NCBI GenBank assembly: GCA_029938605.1
Contig: JAOZUO010000029.1
Location: forward strand, 1 to 59,327
Direction: 5' to 3'
DNA from: Deltaproteobacteria bacterium
GTDB taxonomy: Bacteria > Myxococcota_A > Polyangia > HGW-17 > JAJRWW01
Length of the DNA stretch: 59,327 nucleotides
Of the stretch, positions 16,455-25,625 are shown piece by piece (position 1 is the first letter of the stretch; every line of letters starts with the position of its first letter). Below the pieces are notes generated by a model. The model had not been told where the DNA came from. It did no database searches and worked only from the letters and a program-made list of their open reading frames with translations. Made by a program: the position numbers and the translations under genes.

Positions 16455-16564
16455 CCGTTGGCCCCAGAGCCCTTTGGGACCGCAAATATAATCCGGTTAT
16501 TCTATGGGACTTTGACAGAAATCAGGACGAGGTACCAGTGCCAAGGACCCGCTCGGCAAAAAAC

Positions 16565-16609
16565 GAGCAACTCGGACAACTCGAGCAACTCGAGCAACTC
16601 GGGCAACCA
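16565..16609. repeat. 9-bp tandem repeat, five copies
   Basis: Five units of GAGCAACTC-type sequence (two with one or two changes) in the gap between the histidine kinase and the next lipoprotein gene; non-coding. Confidence 0.8.
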
Positions 16610-16621
16610 TGGAGCGACGAA

Positions 16622-17365
16622 CTATGGAGCGGCGAACTGGCCGTTGGACATCTCGACGGTGAATCCCTCGCAAGACTCGACGCTGTCGGTTCGCCGCACC
16701 ACCACATAAAACACGCTGGTGTTGTCTTCACAGACGTTGACGCCCTCCACGTCTCCCGGCGGAGCCACGCAGTCGCCCTCGCCGCAGGGCGTCGGACCGC
16801 TGCAGCCGGTGTCCGTGGTCGGAAAGTCAGTGTACCAGTCAAAGGGGCCGCGGGTGTTCTCGCAGAGCAGATCCACCGCCGAGCAGCTATTGCGATAGAC
16901 GTCCATCTCATAGGCGTCGTTGCTGTTTACCAGGAATCGGACGTCCACATGGAACTCATCCCCGGTCGTATCCAGGTCGTCGGTGGCACGGAACATCCAC
17001 CAGATCTCCCGCCCGGCGGGCATGGCGTTGCCTGTCACGTTGACATGGTCCCCCAGCACGTCTGACAGATCACCGACGTCGATGGCGGCGGCGCACTGGG
17101 CGCCGGCAGTGGCGGGCATGGGGTCCGGATCGCAGGCCCCGCTCCCGTCCCAACTGCCCCCGTCGATCAGACCACCTCCATCAGAATCGTTGGCGTCCGG
17201 GTTGCCGGTCCCGGCGTCGCTGGGCACCTGGCCGGGGTTCCACTTGGCACAACTACCGGCAACCAGGCCAACAGCGCCGACCAGCAGCAAAACAGCGACG
17301 GTTCTAATGGTAATACCCAACAGGGCCTCTCGAAATACTAGTCCTGTGCTGACAGGATATCGCAT
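16622..17365 (-). CDS. secreted lipoprotein with Cys pairs
   Basis: A 247-aa protein with a signal peptide and lipobox (VGLVAGSC). After a Gly/Asp/Ser-rich linker (residues ~45-80) comes a domain with paired Cys and acidic loops (DLLCENTRGPFDW, TGCSGPTPCGEGDC, SVFYVVVRRTDS), resembling the Cys-rich surface proteins of myxobacteria. I do not recognise a specific family. Start ATG 17365 puts the signal peptide at the N-terminus; the frame continues upstream without a better start. Confidence 0.65.
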   Translation of the reverse strand: MRYPVSTGLVFREALLGITIRTVAVLLLVGAVGLVAGSCAKWNPGQVPSDAGTGNPDANDSDGGGLIDGGSWDGSGACDPDPMPATAGAQCAAAIDVGDLSDVLGDHVNVTGNAMPAGREIWWMFRATDDLDTTGDEFHVDVRFLVNSNDAYEMDVYRNSCSAVDLLCENTRGPFDWYTDFPTTDTGCSGPTPCGEGDCVAPPGDVEGVNVCEDNTSVFYVVVRRTDSVESCEGFTVEMSNGQFAAP

Positions 17366-17414
17366 TCCAAGTCTTCCGCCAACCCATCCCCCAATCCACC
17401 GTCGGAGAAGAGAG

Positions 17415-18080
17415 CTACATGGGCAGGTAATAGGTGAACATGGCGTTGATGGACCAGATGACTCCGATGTCTTCTTTGGTGTTGTCGCCCAGCTCAACGC
17501 ACTCAGTGTCCGAAACGTCGGAGTCAAAGCATCTGTCCTGGGGCCAGGGATTGTACAGGTAGAAGCTCAGCCCCACGGCGATGTTCTGGGTAAGAAAGTA
17601 GTCACCACCGAATCCGAAGCCCAGGGCGAAGGCGTTCATCCAGGTCCGTGCGTCGATGTTGCCGAACCCGGGGACGAACATCTCTCCGCTGGTCATGGTG
17701 CGGTTCCAGCCCATGGAGAGGGCCACCCACAGGTCGATCTGCTTGAACGGGAAGATCCCACGCCCCTCCACGCCGAGGAACATATTCCAGGCGTGATCCC
17801 CGACGTTGCTGTCCGGATTCCCGAACAGAAAGGCCGTGTGTACGCCAACGGCCACGTGCTTCAAAAACCGGTAGAGCCCCACGAACCGAACGCCCACCGA
17901 AGCGTCAATGCCGTCACACCAGTCGTCGGTGCAACCATCGAGGCCAATGCCGGCGCGGAGCATGAGCCCCGTGTCCCGCCCGGAATCGCCCAGGGGAACG
18001 GATTTCTGCGCCGAGGCGGTGGACGCCCAGGACGTCAGGAGTAGCGCAACCAGACTTGCCGCGGCGACCAACCTCTTCAT
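17415..18080 (-). CDS. outer-membrane beta-barrel protein
   Basis: A 221-aa protein with a Sec signal peptide (MKRLVAAASLVALLLTSWASTASA, cut after ASA). Regular amphipathic strands with aromatic ends follow (DASVGVRFVGLYRFLKHVAVGVHTAFLFG, LWVALSMGWNRT, MNAFALGFGFGGDYF) and the C-terminus ends in an aromatic-rich strand (MFTYYLPM). It looks like a small 8- to 10-stranded barrel. GGAGG lies upstream of the ATG. Four Cys in the exposed loops could form disulfides. Confidence 0.7.
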   Translation of the reverse strand: MKRLVAAASLVALLLTSWASTASAQKSVPLGDSGRDTGLMLRAGIGLDGCTDDWCDGIDASVGVRFVGLYRFLKHVAVGVHTAFLFGNPDSNVGDHAWNMFLGVEGRGIFPFKQIDLWVALSMGWNRTMTSGEMFVPGFGNIDARTWMNAFALGFGFGGDYFLTQNIAVGLSFYLYNPWPQDRCFDSDVSDTECVELGDNTKEDIGVIWSINAMFTYYLPM

Positions 18081-18164
18081 GTACCAGCCTCCAAATCGTG
18101 GCGAACCCTTCGCCGGAACCCTATATACGAAGACATGCCGCAGACGTTGTCAATAGGGTTAGAC

Positions 18165-18218
18165 GGGCTTCGAGGGCTTCGAGGGCTTCGAGGGCTTCGA
18201 GGGCTTCGAGAGCTTCGG
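18165..18218. repeat. 9-bp tandem repeat, five perfect plus one degenerate copy
   Basis: GGGCTTCGA occurs five times head to tail from 18165, followed by a degenerate sixth unit. It sits in the divergent-side gap just after the promoter of the beta-barrel gene and near the end of the glycosidase gene. Confidence 0.85.
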
Positions 18219-18242
18219 GCCCTTAGGGGACTCACACGCCCT

Positions 18243-19160
18243 TCACCGCCGCCGACGTCTGACTCGGCGCTTCGGGGTCCGCGCCCGTCGCACGCCCAGC
18301 ACGTTGGGCAGCCGCCACTGGGTGCGGTTTCTGTCGTTCTCGTTGAATCGCGACTCGAAGCTTCCCGCCAAATTCAGCTTCACGCCTCGGGCCCGGATGG
18401 TGAGGCTGGCCTCGGGGCCGCCCTCCAGGTGCATGGCCCGCACGATGTTCAACGGCAACCCAAGCAGGAGCTTGTTCAGCACCGCCATGCGAAAGGGCGA
18501 GCGGCACAACACGAAAAGCAGCCGCCCCTTTTTGTCAGCCGCCAGGGCGGCTTCGCTCCATCGCTTGGGCCGGTCGCGCCAGACGTTCACGCCACGCCCC
18601 CCGACGGCCTTGATCAGCCGTAGGTTCTGTACCACCACCCGGTAGGAGGCGAGTCTCTTCTTCGCCCCCGGCTGATCCAGATCCACCATCACCGCGGAGG
18701 CCAGCCCCTTTTTGCGCGGACCAAAGGCCAGGGCCGACAGGTAGTCCTTGCGCCACCGCCGGTTGTCCAGGAACCGCCCCCGCCGGGTGTAGCCCACGTG
18801 GGTGAGGTGGTCGGTCTTGAACATGCCCAGGTTGATCACCACCGACAGCCGCGCCCGTCGGGCCCACTGGCGAGCCGTGCGCTTCTTTCTGCCGTGCAGC
18901 TTGGCCAGGCCCGCGTAAAGCCGCGCTCGCCGGGGGTCCACCCGCACCAGGTGCAGCCGGTTGTCCCCCACTTTGCTCCCCGGCCGCAAGCGCACCACCG
19001 CGTAGTGCACTCCCGCCTGCAGGCGTTTCCAGCGGATCTTTACCCCAGACGACGCGGTCTGCGCCCGGGCCACTCCACCACCGGGCCAGTCCACCCAGGT
19101 AGTCCAGGTAGCCCAGGTAGCATGAAAAGTCACCAAAAGTACGAGGACAACTTTCCACAT
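18243..19160 (-). CDS. phosphodiester glycosidase-family (NAGPA) secreted protein
   Basis: A 305-aa protein with a signal peptide (MWKVVLVLLVTFHATWAT..ARAQ) and a phosphodiester glycosidase domain (PF09992): VHYAVVRLRP, VVINLGMFKTDHLTHVGYTRRGRFLD, YLSALAFGP, and AMHLEGGPEASL (the catalytic Glu region). The family removes N-acetylglucosamine from phosphodiester linkages and acts on cell-wall polymers in bacteria. The signal peptide contains repeated ATW/TTW units encoded by 9-bp repeats (about 19085-19125). The C-terminus is highly basic (RRARTPKRRVRRRRR). Start ATG 19160; an in-frame GTG at 19181 is less likely. Confidence 0.78.
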   Translation of the reverse strand: MWKVVLVLLVTFHATWATWTTWVDWPGGGVARAQTASSGVKIRWKRLQAGVHYAVVRLRPGSKVGDNRLHLVRVDPRRARLYAGLAKLHGRKKRTARQWARRARLSVVINLGMFKTDHLTHVGYTRRGRFLDNRRWRKDYLSALAFGPRKKGLASAVMVDLDQPGAKKRLASYRVVVQNLRLIKAVGGRGVNVWRDRPKRWSEAALAADKKGRLLFVLCRSPFRMAVLNKLLLGLPLNIVRAMHLEGGPEASLTIRARGVKLNLAGSFESRFNENDRNRTQWRLPNVLGVRRARTPKRRVRRRRR

Positions 19161-19231
19161 ACGCCGTGATACCAATCCCACCGGCCCGGGCTTCCCCGAA
19201 CCCTAGGTCGCGAGGTATGCTGGGCTCTTCA

Positions 19232-19588
19232 ATGCGACAAGTCAACCCACTGCTGCTGGCACTCGTCATCACGTCCCTGTGGGGGTGCCCGGCCAAGACC
19301 AAGCCCCCGGACAAGCCCACCGAAGCCTGCGCCACAGACAACGACTGCGTCCTCACCGCCAGGCGCTTGAACCACTGCTGCGTGGGCTGCGCCATCCCCT
19401 ACGCCGTGGCCCGCAGTCGGGCAGCCGCCATCGAACGCTGGCACAGGCGCCATTGCAAGCCCGGCACCTTCACCTGCCCCAAGGTGGACTGCAACCAGCC
19501 CCAAACCAAGCAGACGGCGAAGTGCAAACAGCGACGTTGCGTCACCGAAGTGACGCTCGGAAAACCCGGATCCGAGCCGAATCACTGA
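19232..19588 (+). CDS. small Cys-rich lipoprotein
   Basis: A 118-aa protein with a lipobox (VITSLWGC), a short Pro-rich linker and a compact Cys-rich domain: ACATDNDCVLTARRLNHCCVGCAIP and HCKPGTFTCPKVDCN..CKQRRC. The even number of Cys suggests disulfides in the periplasm or on the surface. Family not recognised with certainty. Start ATG 19232 begins the signal peptide directly; an upstream in-frame ATG (19217) is possible. It is divergent from the glycosidase gene. Confidence 0.65.
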   Translation: MRQVNPLLLALVITSLWGCPAKTKPPDKPTEACATDNDCVLTARRLNHCCVGCAIPYAVARSRAAAIERWHRRHCKPGTFTCPKVDCNQPQTKQTAKCKQRRCVTEVTLGKPGSEPNH

Positions 19589-19596
19589 GGCGCAAC

Positions 19597-20496
19597 TCAG
19601 AAGCTGACGAGTTGGCGTAGGGCTTCGTAGCGCTCGTCGAAGTCGGCGCGGCTCGCGGAGAGGAGGCCATCGAGGCTGAACTCGGCGACGTTGAAGCTGG
19701 CGGTGGCGGTGCCGTAGGCCACCCCTCGACGGAGGGAGGCGACGTCGACGGATTCGGCGGCATCCAGGTGACCCAGCATGCCTCCAGCGAAGGTGTCCCC
19801 TGCCCCCGTGGGATCCACCACACGATCCAGGGGCATGGCCGGCAGGGCGAAGATGTCGTCCCCCGCGAAGAGCAGGGCGCCGTGCTCTCCCCGCTTGACC
19901 ACAAGGTACTTCGGCCCCATGCGCATCACTCCCCGAGCGGCGCGTATCACGTTGTGCTCCCCCGACAGCAGACAGGCCTCCTCATCATTGATGGTCAGCA
20001 GGTCCACCATGGACAGGGTACGCGCCAGGGCCTTGGGCTCGCCGTTGATCCAAAAATCCATGGTGTCGCAGCCGATGAGCCGGGGATGGGTCATCTGCTG
20101 GCACACGTTGGCCTGGAGCTCGGGATGGATGTTGGCCAGAAACAGCGTCTGGGCCTCGCGATAGGGGGCGGGCAGCTCCGGCGAGAAGTCCGCGAAGACG
20201 CCCAACTCCGTGGCCAGGGACTCCCGAGAGGAGTAGTCGTCGGCATAACGACCGTGCCAGTGGAAGGTCTGGCCAGGGGCCCGATCCAGTCCCGCCAGAT
20301 CCACTCCGCGCTCGGCCAACAACGTGACGTACTCTTCGGGGAAATCGTCCCCCACGATGCCCACCAGCTTCACCTGAGTGAACTGCATGGCGGCCACGGA
20401 AAAGAAACAGGCCGCGCCGCCAAGCACCCGCTCACGGGTGCCGACCACGGTCTCTACGGTGTCCAGGGCAACACTGCCCACCACGACGAGTGACAT
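19597..20496 (-). CDS. PfkB-family carbohydrate or nucleoside kinase
   Basis: A 299-aa kinase with the PfkB N-terminal signature (GGAACFFSVAAMQF..LVGIVGDDF), a substrate lid region and the C-terminal catalytic motif DPTGAGDTFAGGMLG with the general-base Asp. The family phosphorylates sugars and nucleosides using ATP; the specific substrate cannot be read from sequence. It is downstream of mtnP and a TPR lipoprotein on the same strand, hinting at salvage of 5'-methylthioadenosine-derived sugar or adenosine; that is inference. Confidence 0.85.
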   Translation of the reverse strand: MSLVVVGSVALDTVETVVGTRERVLGGAACFFSVAAMQFTQVKLVGIVGDDFPEEYVTLLAERGVDLAGLDRAPGQTFHWHGRYADDYSSRESLATELGVFADFSPELPAPYREAQTLFLANIHPELQANVCQQMTHPRLIGCDTMDFWINGEPKALARTLSMVDLLTINDEEACLLSGEHNVIRAARGVMRMGPKYLVVKRGEHGALLFAGDDIFALPAMPLDRVVDPTGAGDTFAGGMLGHLDAAESVDVASLRRGVAYGTATASFNVAEFSLDGLLSASRADFDERYEALRQLVSF

Positions 20497-20523
20497 GAAC
20501 CAACTCCTACGGCAGCGAGACTA

Positions 20524-21033
20524 TCACTGCTCTTCTTCGTCCTCCACCTCGACGGTGGAGCGTTTGATCCGGGCGCGTATGAGCGCGACGTCCGGGTGTT
20601 TCGGTGAGAGCTCCAGTCCCCGTCGATAGGCCTTGGCGGCCTCTTTCCGCATGCCCAGCTCCCAGGCGGTGGTGCCCAAATTGATCTGTATGTGCGCGAC
20701 GGAGGGCGCCAGCCCGACCGCCTTGCGAAACGACTCCAGTTCCTGATCCCGGAAGTCCATGTCGCCGGTCTGGTAGTAGCGCATCCGGGCCGCCACGGCG
20801 AACCGATTGAGCAGCTCGGCGTCTTTGGGGCGCGACTTGACCACCTTCCCCAGCCCCTCCATGGCGCAGGCGTAGTCGCCCCGGACGAAGCACGCCATCG
20901 CGCGCTTCTGGTAATCTTTCGCCTTGGAGGCCGAGAGGTGTCCGGCGGGCTTGTTCTTGTCCCGACAGGCCGGAGCCACCCCGGCCAGGATCAAACACAG
21001 ACTCAGACTCAGCGATACAGCTCGGGCCCGCAT
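20524..21033 (-). CDS. TPR lipoprotein
   Basis: A 169-aa protein with a signal peptide and lipobox (ILAGVAPAC), followed by helices with tetratricopeptide character: AMACFVRGDYACAMEGLGKVV, AHIQINLGTTAWELGMRKEAAKAYRRGLELSP. It is probably a periplasmic scaffold protein. It starts eight bases after the mtnP stop, suggesting an operon with it; the highly acidic tail ends EVEDEEEQ. Confidence 0.7.
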   Translation of the reverse strand: MRARAVSLSLSLCLILAGVAPACRDKNKPAGHLSASKAKDYQKRAMACFVRGDYACAMEGLGKVVKSRPKDAELLNRFAVAARMRYYQTGDMDFRDQELESFRKAVGLAPSVAHIQINLGTTAWELGMRKEAAKAYRRGLELSPKHPDVALIRARIKRSTVEVEDEEEQ

Positions 21034-21040
21034 GTGGCGA

Positions 21041-21907
<867 letters not shown>

Positions 21908-22014
21908 GAGAGACTCCTTCGTGTAGCCCAGGTCCGGTCCACAAACGCCCGGACGGTGTTTCACCGTGTCAATGTGCTTCGCACACCCAAGACGGCCCTG
22001 TCAACGTCGGTTGA

Positions 22015-23298
22015 CTACCGACTCCGGGCCGGGGCAGCTCGGATGAACAGCTCCGTCACGTAGATCCTCCGCCCACCCGTGGTGGAGCGGTTGATGCAGA
22101 CGCCGATACCCAGATGGGTGAGAGACCGCCCCAGCAGCGCGGCCCGGTGCGCGGGGCTCCGCATGAACTCCCGATGCACCTCCACCACGGTGACCCCTCG
22201 CCCCACGTTCTCGCCCACCCAACTGGCCCGGATACCTGCCCGCCGGGTGCGGTCCACAGCGGTCCCGGTAGTGGGGGAGTAGTGGCGCACGTCCCCCCGA
22301 CGGCACATCTCGTTGCTGTGAGCGCGGGCCACCCGGGCCAACGCGATCGAGGGAAGGAGCCGGGTGCGCCCGGCTCGTTTTCGGGCCCGGCTCACCAGCC
22401 CGAGCAACGCTTTCTCCACCGCCTTGTCGTCCAGAACCCCGCCCGAGGGTCGATGAACCGGACGGAGCACATACCGGGTGGGTGGTGGCACGCCCACGAA
22501 CAGCGGGAAGTTGGCCACCACCTCCGGCCCCCGGGGACCGGTGCCCAGCAGCTCCAACTGATACACACCCCGACCCGCTGACAGCGGCACCAGCGCATGA
22601 AAGGTACCGTCGGTGGCCGACGTCAGCCGAGCCCGCCGGGTGGCACCTCCGGGCACGGTGACCACGGCCGTGGGAGTGGTGAAGCCCGGCGTCAGACCAC
22701 CGCGCATGAGCACCGAGGTCCCGGCCACCGGACTCCGCACCACCGGCTCAAGGCGCACGTACCCGCGCAATAGCAGCACCACCACCCGCAGTCGCAGGCC
22801 GGCGAGCACCTGCACCGCCCCCCCGATGCGGTTGAACCCGCCGGTGGTGGCAGCCGATACGATCCGGGCAAACAGGGCCTTGTGCACACCGCGAACCCCC
22901 GCCACCTCGTCGGCCAGAAGCCGGCCGTGGGGCTCAACGACGCCATGTCCCAGCAGCACGAACCGCAGGCCGGAGCTGCCCACCCGATCCAGCCTCCGGA
23001 CCCCCAGCAGGGTCTTGGCGGCACCATGCAGCCGCCGATCCGCGCGCAGGGATACGCCGTGGACCTTCAGGGCCTGTCGACAGCGTTGAAACAGAGGCTG
23101 CAGGGTACCGGGCACGCCGCCGGCGACCCCCGGAGCGACGTATCGGGTTACCGCCCGGGTCAGGTCGATGGACGGCCCGGCCGACACCTCCCGAACGCGG
23201 TTCGGCTCCGGTTGCGGAGGGGGACGACCCCTTCGGACTGCAATCGGATCGGGCGCGGACGGACAGGCCGCCCCGACCCCCAGCAGCAGCGCCGCCAC
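22015..23298 (-). CDS. CAP/SCP-domain lipoprotein
   Basis: A 427-aa protein. The C-terminal 130 residues form a CAP (SCP/PR-1) domain with RVARAHSNEMCRRGDVRHYSP, GIRASWVGENVGRG, EVHREFMRSPAHRAALLG and LTHLGIGVCINRS. The middle is an uncharacterised beta-rich region. The short lipobox (ALLLGVGAAC) begins just after the GTG at 23298. In the same frame a CTG at 23322, overlapping the stop of the upstream gene and preceded by GGAG eight bases away, would add KFWTRFG and give a more typical positively charged signal peptide. CAP proteins are secreted; bacterial roles vary. Confidence 0.75.
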   Translation of the reverse strand: MAALLLGVGAACPSAPDPIAVRRGRPPPQPEPNRVREVSAGPSIDLTRAVTRYVAPGVAGGVPGTLQPLFQRCRQALKVHGVSLRADRRLHGAAKTLLGVRRLDRVGSSGLRFVLLGHGVVEPHGRLLADEVAGVRGVHKALFARIVSAATTGGFNRIGGAVQVLAGLRLRVVVLLLRGYVRLEPVVRSPVAGTSVLMRGGLTPGFTTPTAVVTVPGGATRRARLTSATDGTFHALVPLSAGRGVYQLELLGTGPRGPEVVANFPLFVGVPPPTRYVLRPVHRPSGGVLDDKAVEKALLGLVSRARKRAGRTRLLPSIALARVARAHSNEMCRRGDVRHYSPTTGTAVDRTRRAGIRASWVGENVGRGVTVVEVHREFMRSPAHRAALLGRSLTHLGIGVCINRSTTGGRRIYVTELFIRAAPARSR

Positions 23299-23318
23299 AC
23301 CGAATCGGGTCCAAAACT

Positions 23319-24125
23319 TCAGAGCAAGAACTCCACGCCGGCAAGCAGCTCCAGCTTCGTGTAGAAGCTCGGGTCCAGGTGGTTGCGGAAGGCGGGCCCC
23401 AAGGTGAAGGCGAGCTCGCCGCCCACCGAGAACCAGTTCGTGAAATAGTAGCGCACGCCGCCGCCCACCCGCAGCACCAGGGCGGCGCCGTCATTGGGCG
23501 TATCCGCGACGATGAAGGCCACCCCCGCCGCCACCCGGGCGAAAGGCACAACCGGTACCTTCCACAGGCGGATATTCACGAACTTCATCTGGATGCCGGC
23601 CAGCAGGTCGATACCCACTCCGCCAAAGGGGTTGCAGCTCGAGTTGATAACCCGGGTCTGTCCGCCGACGATCTCTTCGTCCAGCACCTTGCAGGCGCCC
23701 CCAATGGAGACCCCACCGATGACGTCGAACCAAAACAGCCGGGTGAGCTGATAGGACCACTCCATGTTCAGACGGAAACCGCCGGGGCTGGGCTCGGTGA
23801 GCCCGGCGGCCACGCCCAGGCCGGCGGCGATGATGTTGGGTCCCCGGGCCCGGAGCAGATCCCGGTCCACCGGGGGCTCGGGCTGGGCCGGCTCGACGGG
23901 GCGGGCCGGTCGGGCCGGAGGGACAGGACGCTTGCGCACCTTCTCGCGCGGTCTCACCGGCGGCGGGGGCGGCTCGGCCCCGGGGTCACCGGTAAAGGGC
24001 CGATCCTCGGGATGGCTCACGCGCGGTCGGTCCCCAGCGGGAGCAGACGCAGGAGCCGCCCATGCGGGTAGCGCCCAGGCAAACAGCAGCAGGAAACCCA
24101 AACCAAGCTGAGCGAATGTTTTCAT
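23319..24125 (-). CDS. outer-membrane beta-barrel protein with Pro-rich linker
   Basis: A 268-aa protein with a signal peptide (MKTFAQLGLGFLLLFAWALPAWAAPA) followed by a Pro/Arg/Glu-rich linker of about 70 residues (PPPPPVRPREKVRKRPVPPARP..), then a barrel of short amphipathic strands (FRLNMEWSYQLTRLFWFDVIGG, GGVGIDLLAGIQMKFVNIRLW, VLRVGGGVRYYFTNWFSVGGELAF). It ends in a Phe/Leu strand. Its ATG overlaps the TGA of the CBM9-like lipoprotein (ATGA), so the two are translated together and may form a surface complex. Confidence 0.75.
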   Translation of the reverse strand: MKTFAQLGLGFLLLFAWALPAWAAPASAPAGDRPRVSHPEDRPFTGDPGAEPPPPPVRPREKVRKRPVPPARPARPVEPAQPEPPVDRDLLRARGPNIIAAGLGVAAGLTEPSPGGFRLNMEWSYQLTRLFWFDVIGGVSIGGACKVLDEEIVGGQTRVINSSCNPFGGVGIDLLAGIQMKFVNIRLWKVPVVPFARVAAGVAFIVADTPNDGAALVLRVGGGVRYYFTNWFSVGGELAFTLGPAFRNHLDPSFYTKLELLAGVEFLL

Positions 24126-25528
24126 TTCATGCCTCCCGTGGGCCGCTTCGCGCCCTTGGTGACCGTACGCGGTTTGGTCGAACCGGTCTTGGTGGTCGGC
24201 CCCTTGGTGGTCGGTCCCTTGGTGGTCGGTCTCTTGGTGGTCGGTCTCTTGGTGGTCGGTCCCTTGGTTCGCCCCTGGGCGTCGGCGAACACCAGCTCCC
24301 CGAACCGGTCGGGGGCATGGAACGTGGGCCGCCGCGGCGGCGACCAGGCCCAGGCCTTCAAGGCGCCGGTGGCGGGCCGATCCGTGGTGAAAAAGTTGGC
24401 ACGCCAGACCTGTCCCACCGAAGGGGGAAGGGTCAACGCTGCCTTGCTGCGCCCCTGGACCGTCGCCAGGGGAATGGCGAGCTCGGCCTGCCAGCCCTGG
24501 TCCTTGTCTCCCCGCTTATTCAGCGTACCGAGCACCACCACCTTGGCGATCATGCCGCTGGACCAGTCCGCCTGGACCTGGCCGGGCCGCGGCAGGTAGG
24601 CGTCAAAGATCACCCCCCGGGGGTTCACCTGCAGCTCGATATACTCGGCGCCGCTGCCGTCGGCGTCGAGATACACCTCGAAGACCTGCTCGGTCCACAT
24701 CTTGAGATCATCGGGCGTTTTCACCTGGGCCCACACGTCGTCGTCGTCAGCCGTAAACAGCACGTACAGGTACTTGTCGTCCCACAAAACCCGCGCCTCG
24801 GTCCGCGGCAGTAGAGGCTTTCCCTTGAGGCTGCTGGCAAACGGACCGGTGGTCGGCGCGGTCTTCCAGTCCGGCTCGTCGCCCTTGCCGTCCACGGTGA
24901 TCTTGCCCGTGACCCGCCGCACCAGGTAACGCTTGAGCCGAAGGCGCTTGCCGGGAGGACCAGAGCGTCCCACCTGAATGCGCGCCGCCAGCACCCGGTT
25001 CTTGCCGTCGTGTTTGCCCGAGCGGACCTTGAGCCGTCTCCCCCCGCGCCAGATCCCCACGTAAATATCCACCTTCTTGTAGCGGATATTTTTCGGCAGG
25101 ACGATGGCGTGGCGATCTTGGATGATCTCGCCGGGCTTCCACTTGCTGACCGGATAGAGACCGAAGACCGGCGTGTGGTCGAAGTTACGGAAATCCGACA
25201 GCTTCGGCCCGTTGGTGTGCATGAAGAGCTTCCAGCCGCCGACACGCTGTTTCACCTGCCAGTAGTGCACCACGATAAAGGGCTTGCCCGGAATCACCGG
25301 CCCCGCGGGCGCGTCCATGCCCAGGTAGACGAGCTTGCCCTCGAGGTCGGCGTTGACACGGAACCGCATCTTGGCCGGCGGCGCCTTCAGGATGTTTTTC
25401 TGTACCCGCGCCTTCTCCGCCTGGGTGAGCGGGCGGCGCCCCTTGGCGGGGATGTCGGGATCCTTCTCCACGCAGCCACTGACAAGCCCCGCCAGGCAAG
25501 CGGACAAAAGGATGGTCCGGAGGTTCAT
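24122..25528 (-). CDS. CBM9-like (carbohydrate-binding family 9 domain) lipoprotein
   Basis: A 468-aa lipoprotein (lipobox LAGLVSGC). Residues ~40-180 form an unrecognised beta-rich domain (VHYWQVKQRVGGWKLFMHTNG). From ~225 a CBM9-like domain carries EARVLWDDKYLYVLFTADDDDVWAQ, TEQVFEVYLDADGSGAEYIELQVNPRG, WQAELAIPLATVQ and WRANFFTTDRPATG..AWAWSPPRRPTFHAPDRFGELVF, the usual end. The tail is a five-fold repeat of a GPTTK unit (24188-24262). ATG 25528 has AAGGAG upstream. Related proteins bind surface or matrix polysaccharides. Confidence 0.8.
   Translation of the reverse strand: MNLRTILLSACLAGLVSGCVEKDPDIPAKGRRPLTQAEKARVQKNILKAPPAKMRFRVNADLEGKLVYLGMDAPAGPVIPGKPFIVVHYWQVKQRVGGWKLFMHTNGPKLSDFRNFDHTPVFGLYPVSKWKPGEIIQDRHAIVLPKNIRYKKVDIYVGIWRGGRRLKVRSGKHDGKNRVLAARIQVGRSGPPGKRLRLKRYLVRRVTGKITVDGKGDEPDWKTAPTTGPFASSLKGKPLLPRTEARVLWDDKYLYVLFTADDDDVWAQVKTPDDLKMWTEQVFEVYLDADGSGAEYIELQVNPRGVIFDAYLPRPGQVQADWSSGMIAKVVVLGTLNKRGDKDQGWQAELAIPLATVQGRSKAALTLPPSVGQVWRANFFTTDRPATGALKAWAWSPPRRPTFHAPDRFGELVFADAQGRTKGPTTKRPTTKRPTTKGPTTKGPTTKTGSTKPRTVTKGAKRPTGGMK
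24188..24262 (-). repeat. 15-bp tandem repeat, five copies (GPTTK repeats)
   Basis: Five units (24188, 24203, 24218, 24233, 24248) encoding GPTTK or RPTTK at the C-terminus of the CBM9-like lipoprotein; the period is a multiple of three, so the frame is kept. Confidence 0.9.
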
Positions 25529-25625
25529 GATCGCGCTCCTTGCGTTGCCGCCACAGGGTACTGGAGGGCATAGCCTGTTGGCAATAGCCACGGCGGTTGA
25601 TAGAACGGATGCGGAAGGTGTCATC

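Noticed and set aside
16455..16560. Third sigma-54 promoter upstream of the histidine kinase
   Set aside because: TTGGCAC is present on the minus strand but the expected TTGCA element at the right distance is absent (CCTCG instead).
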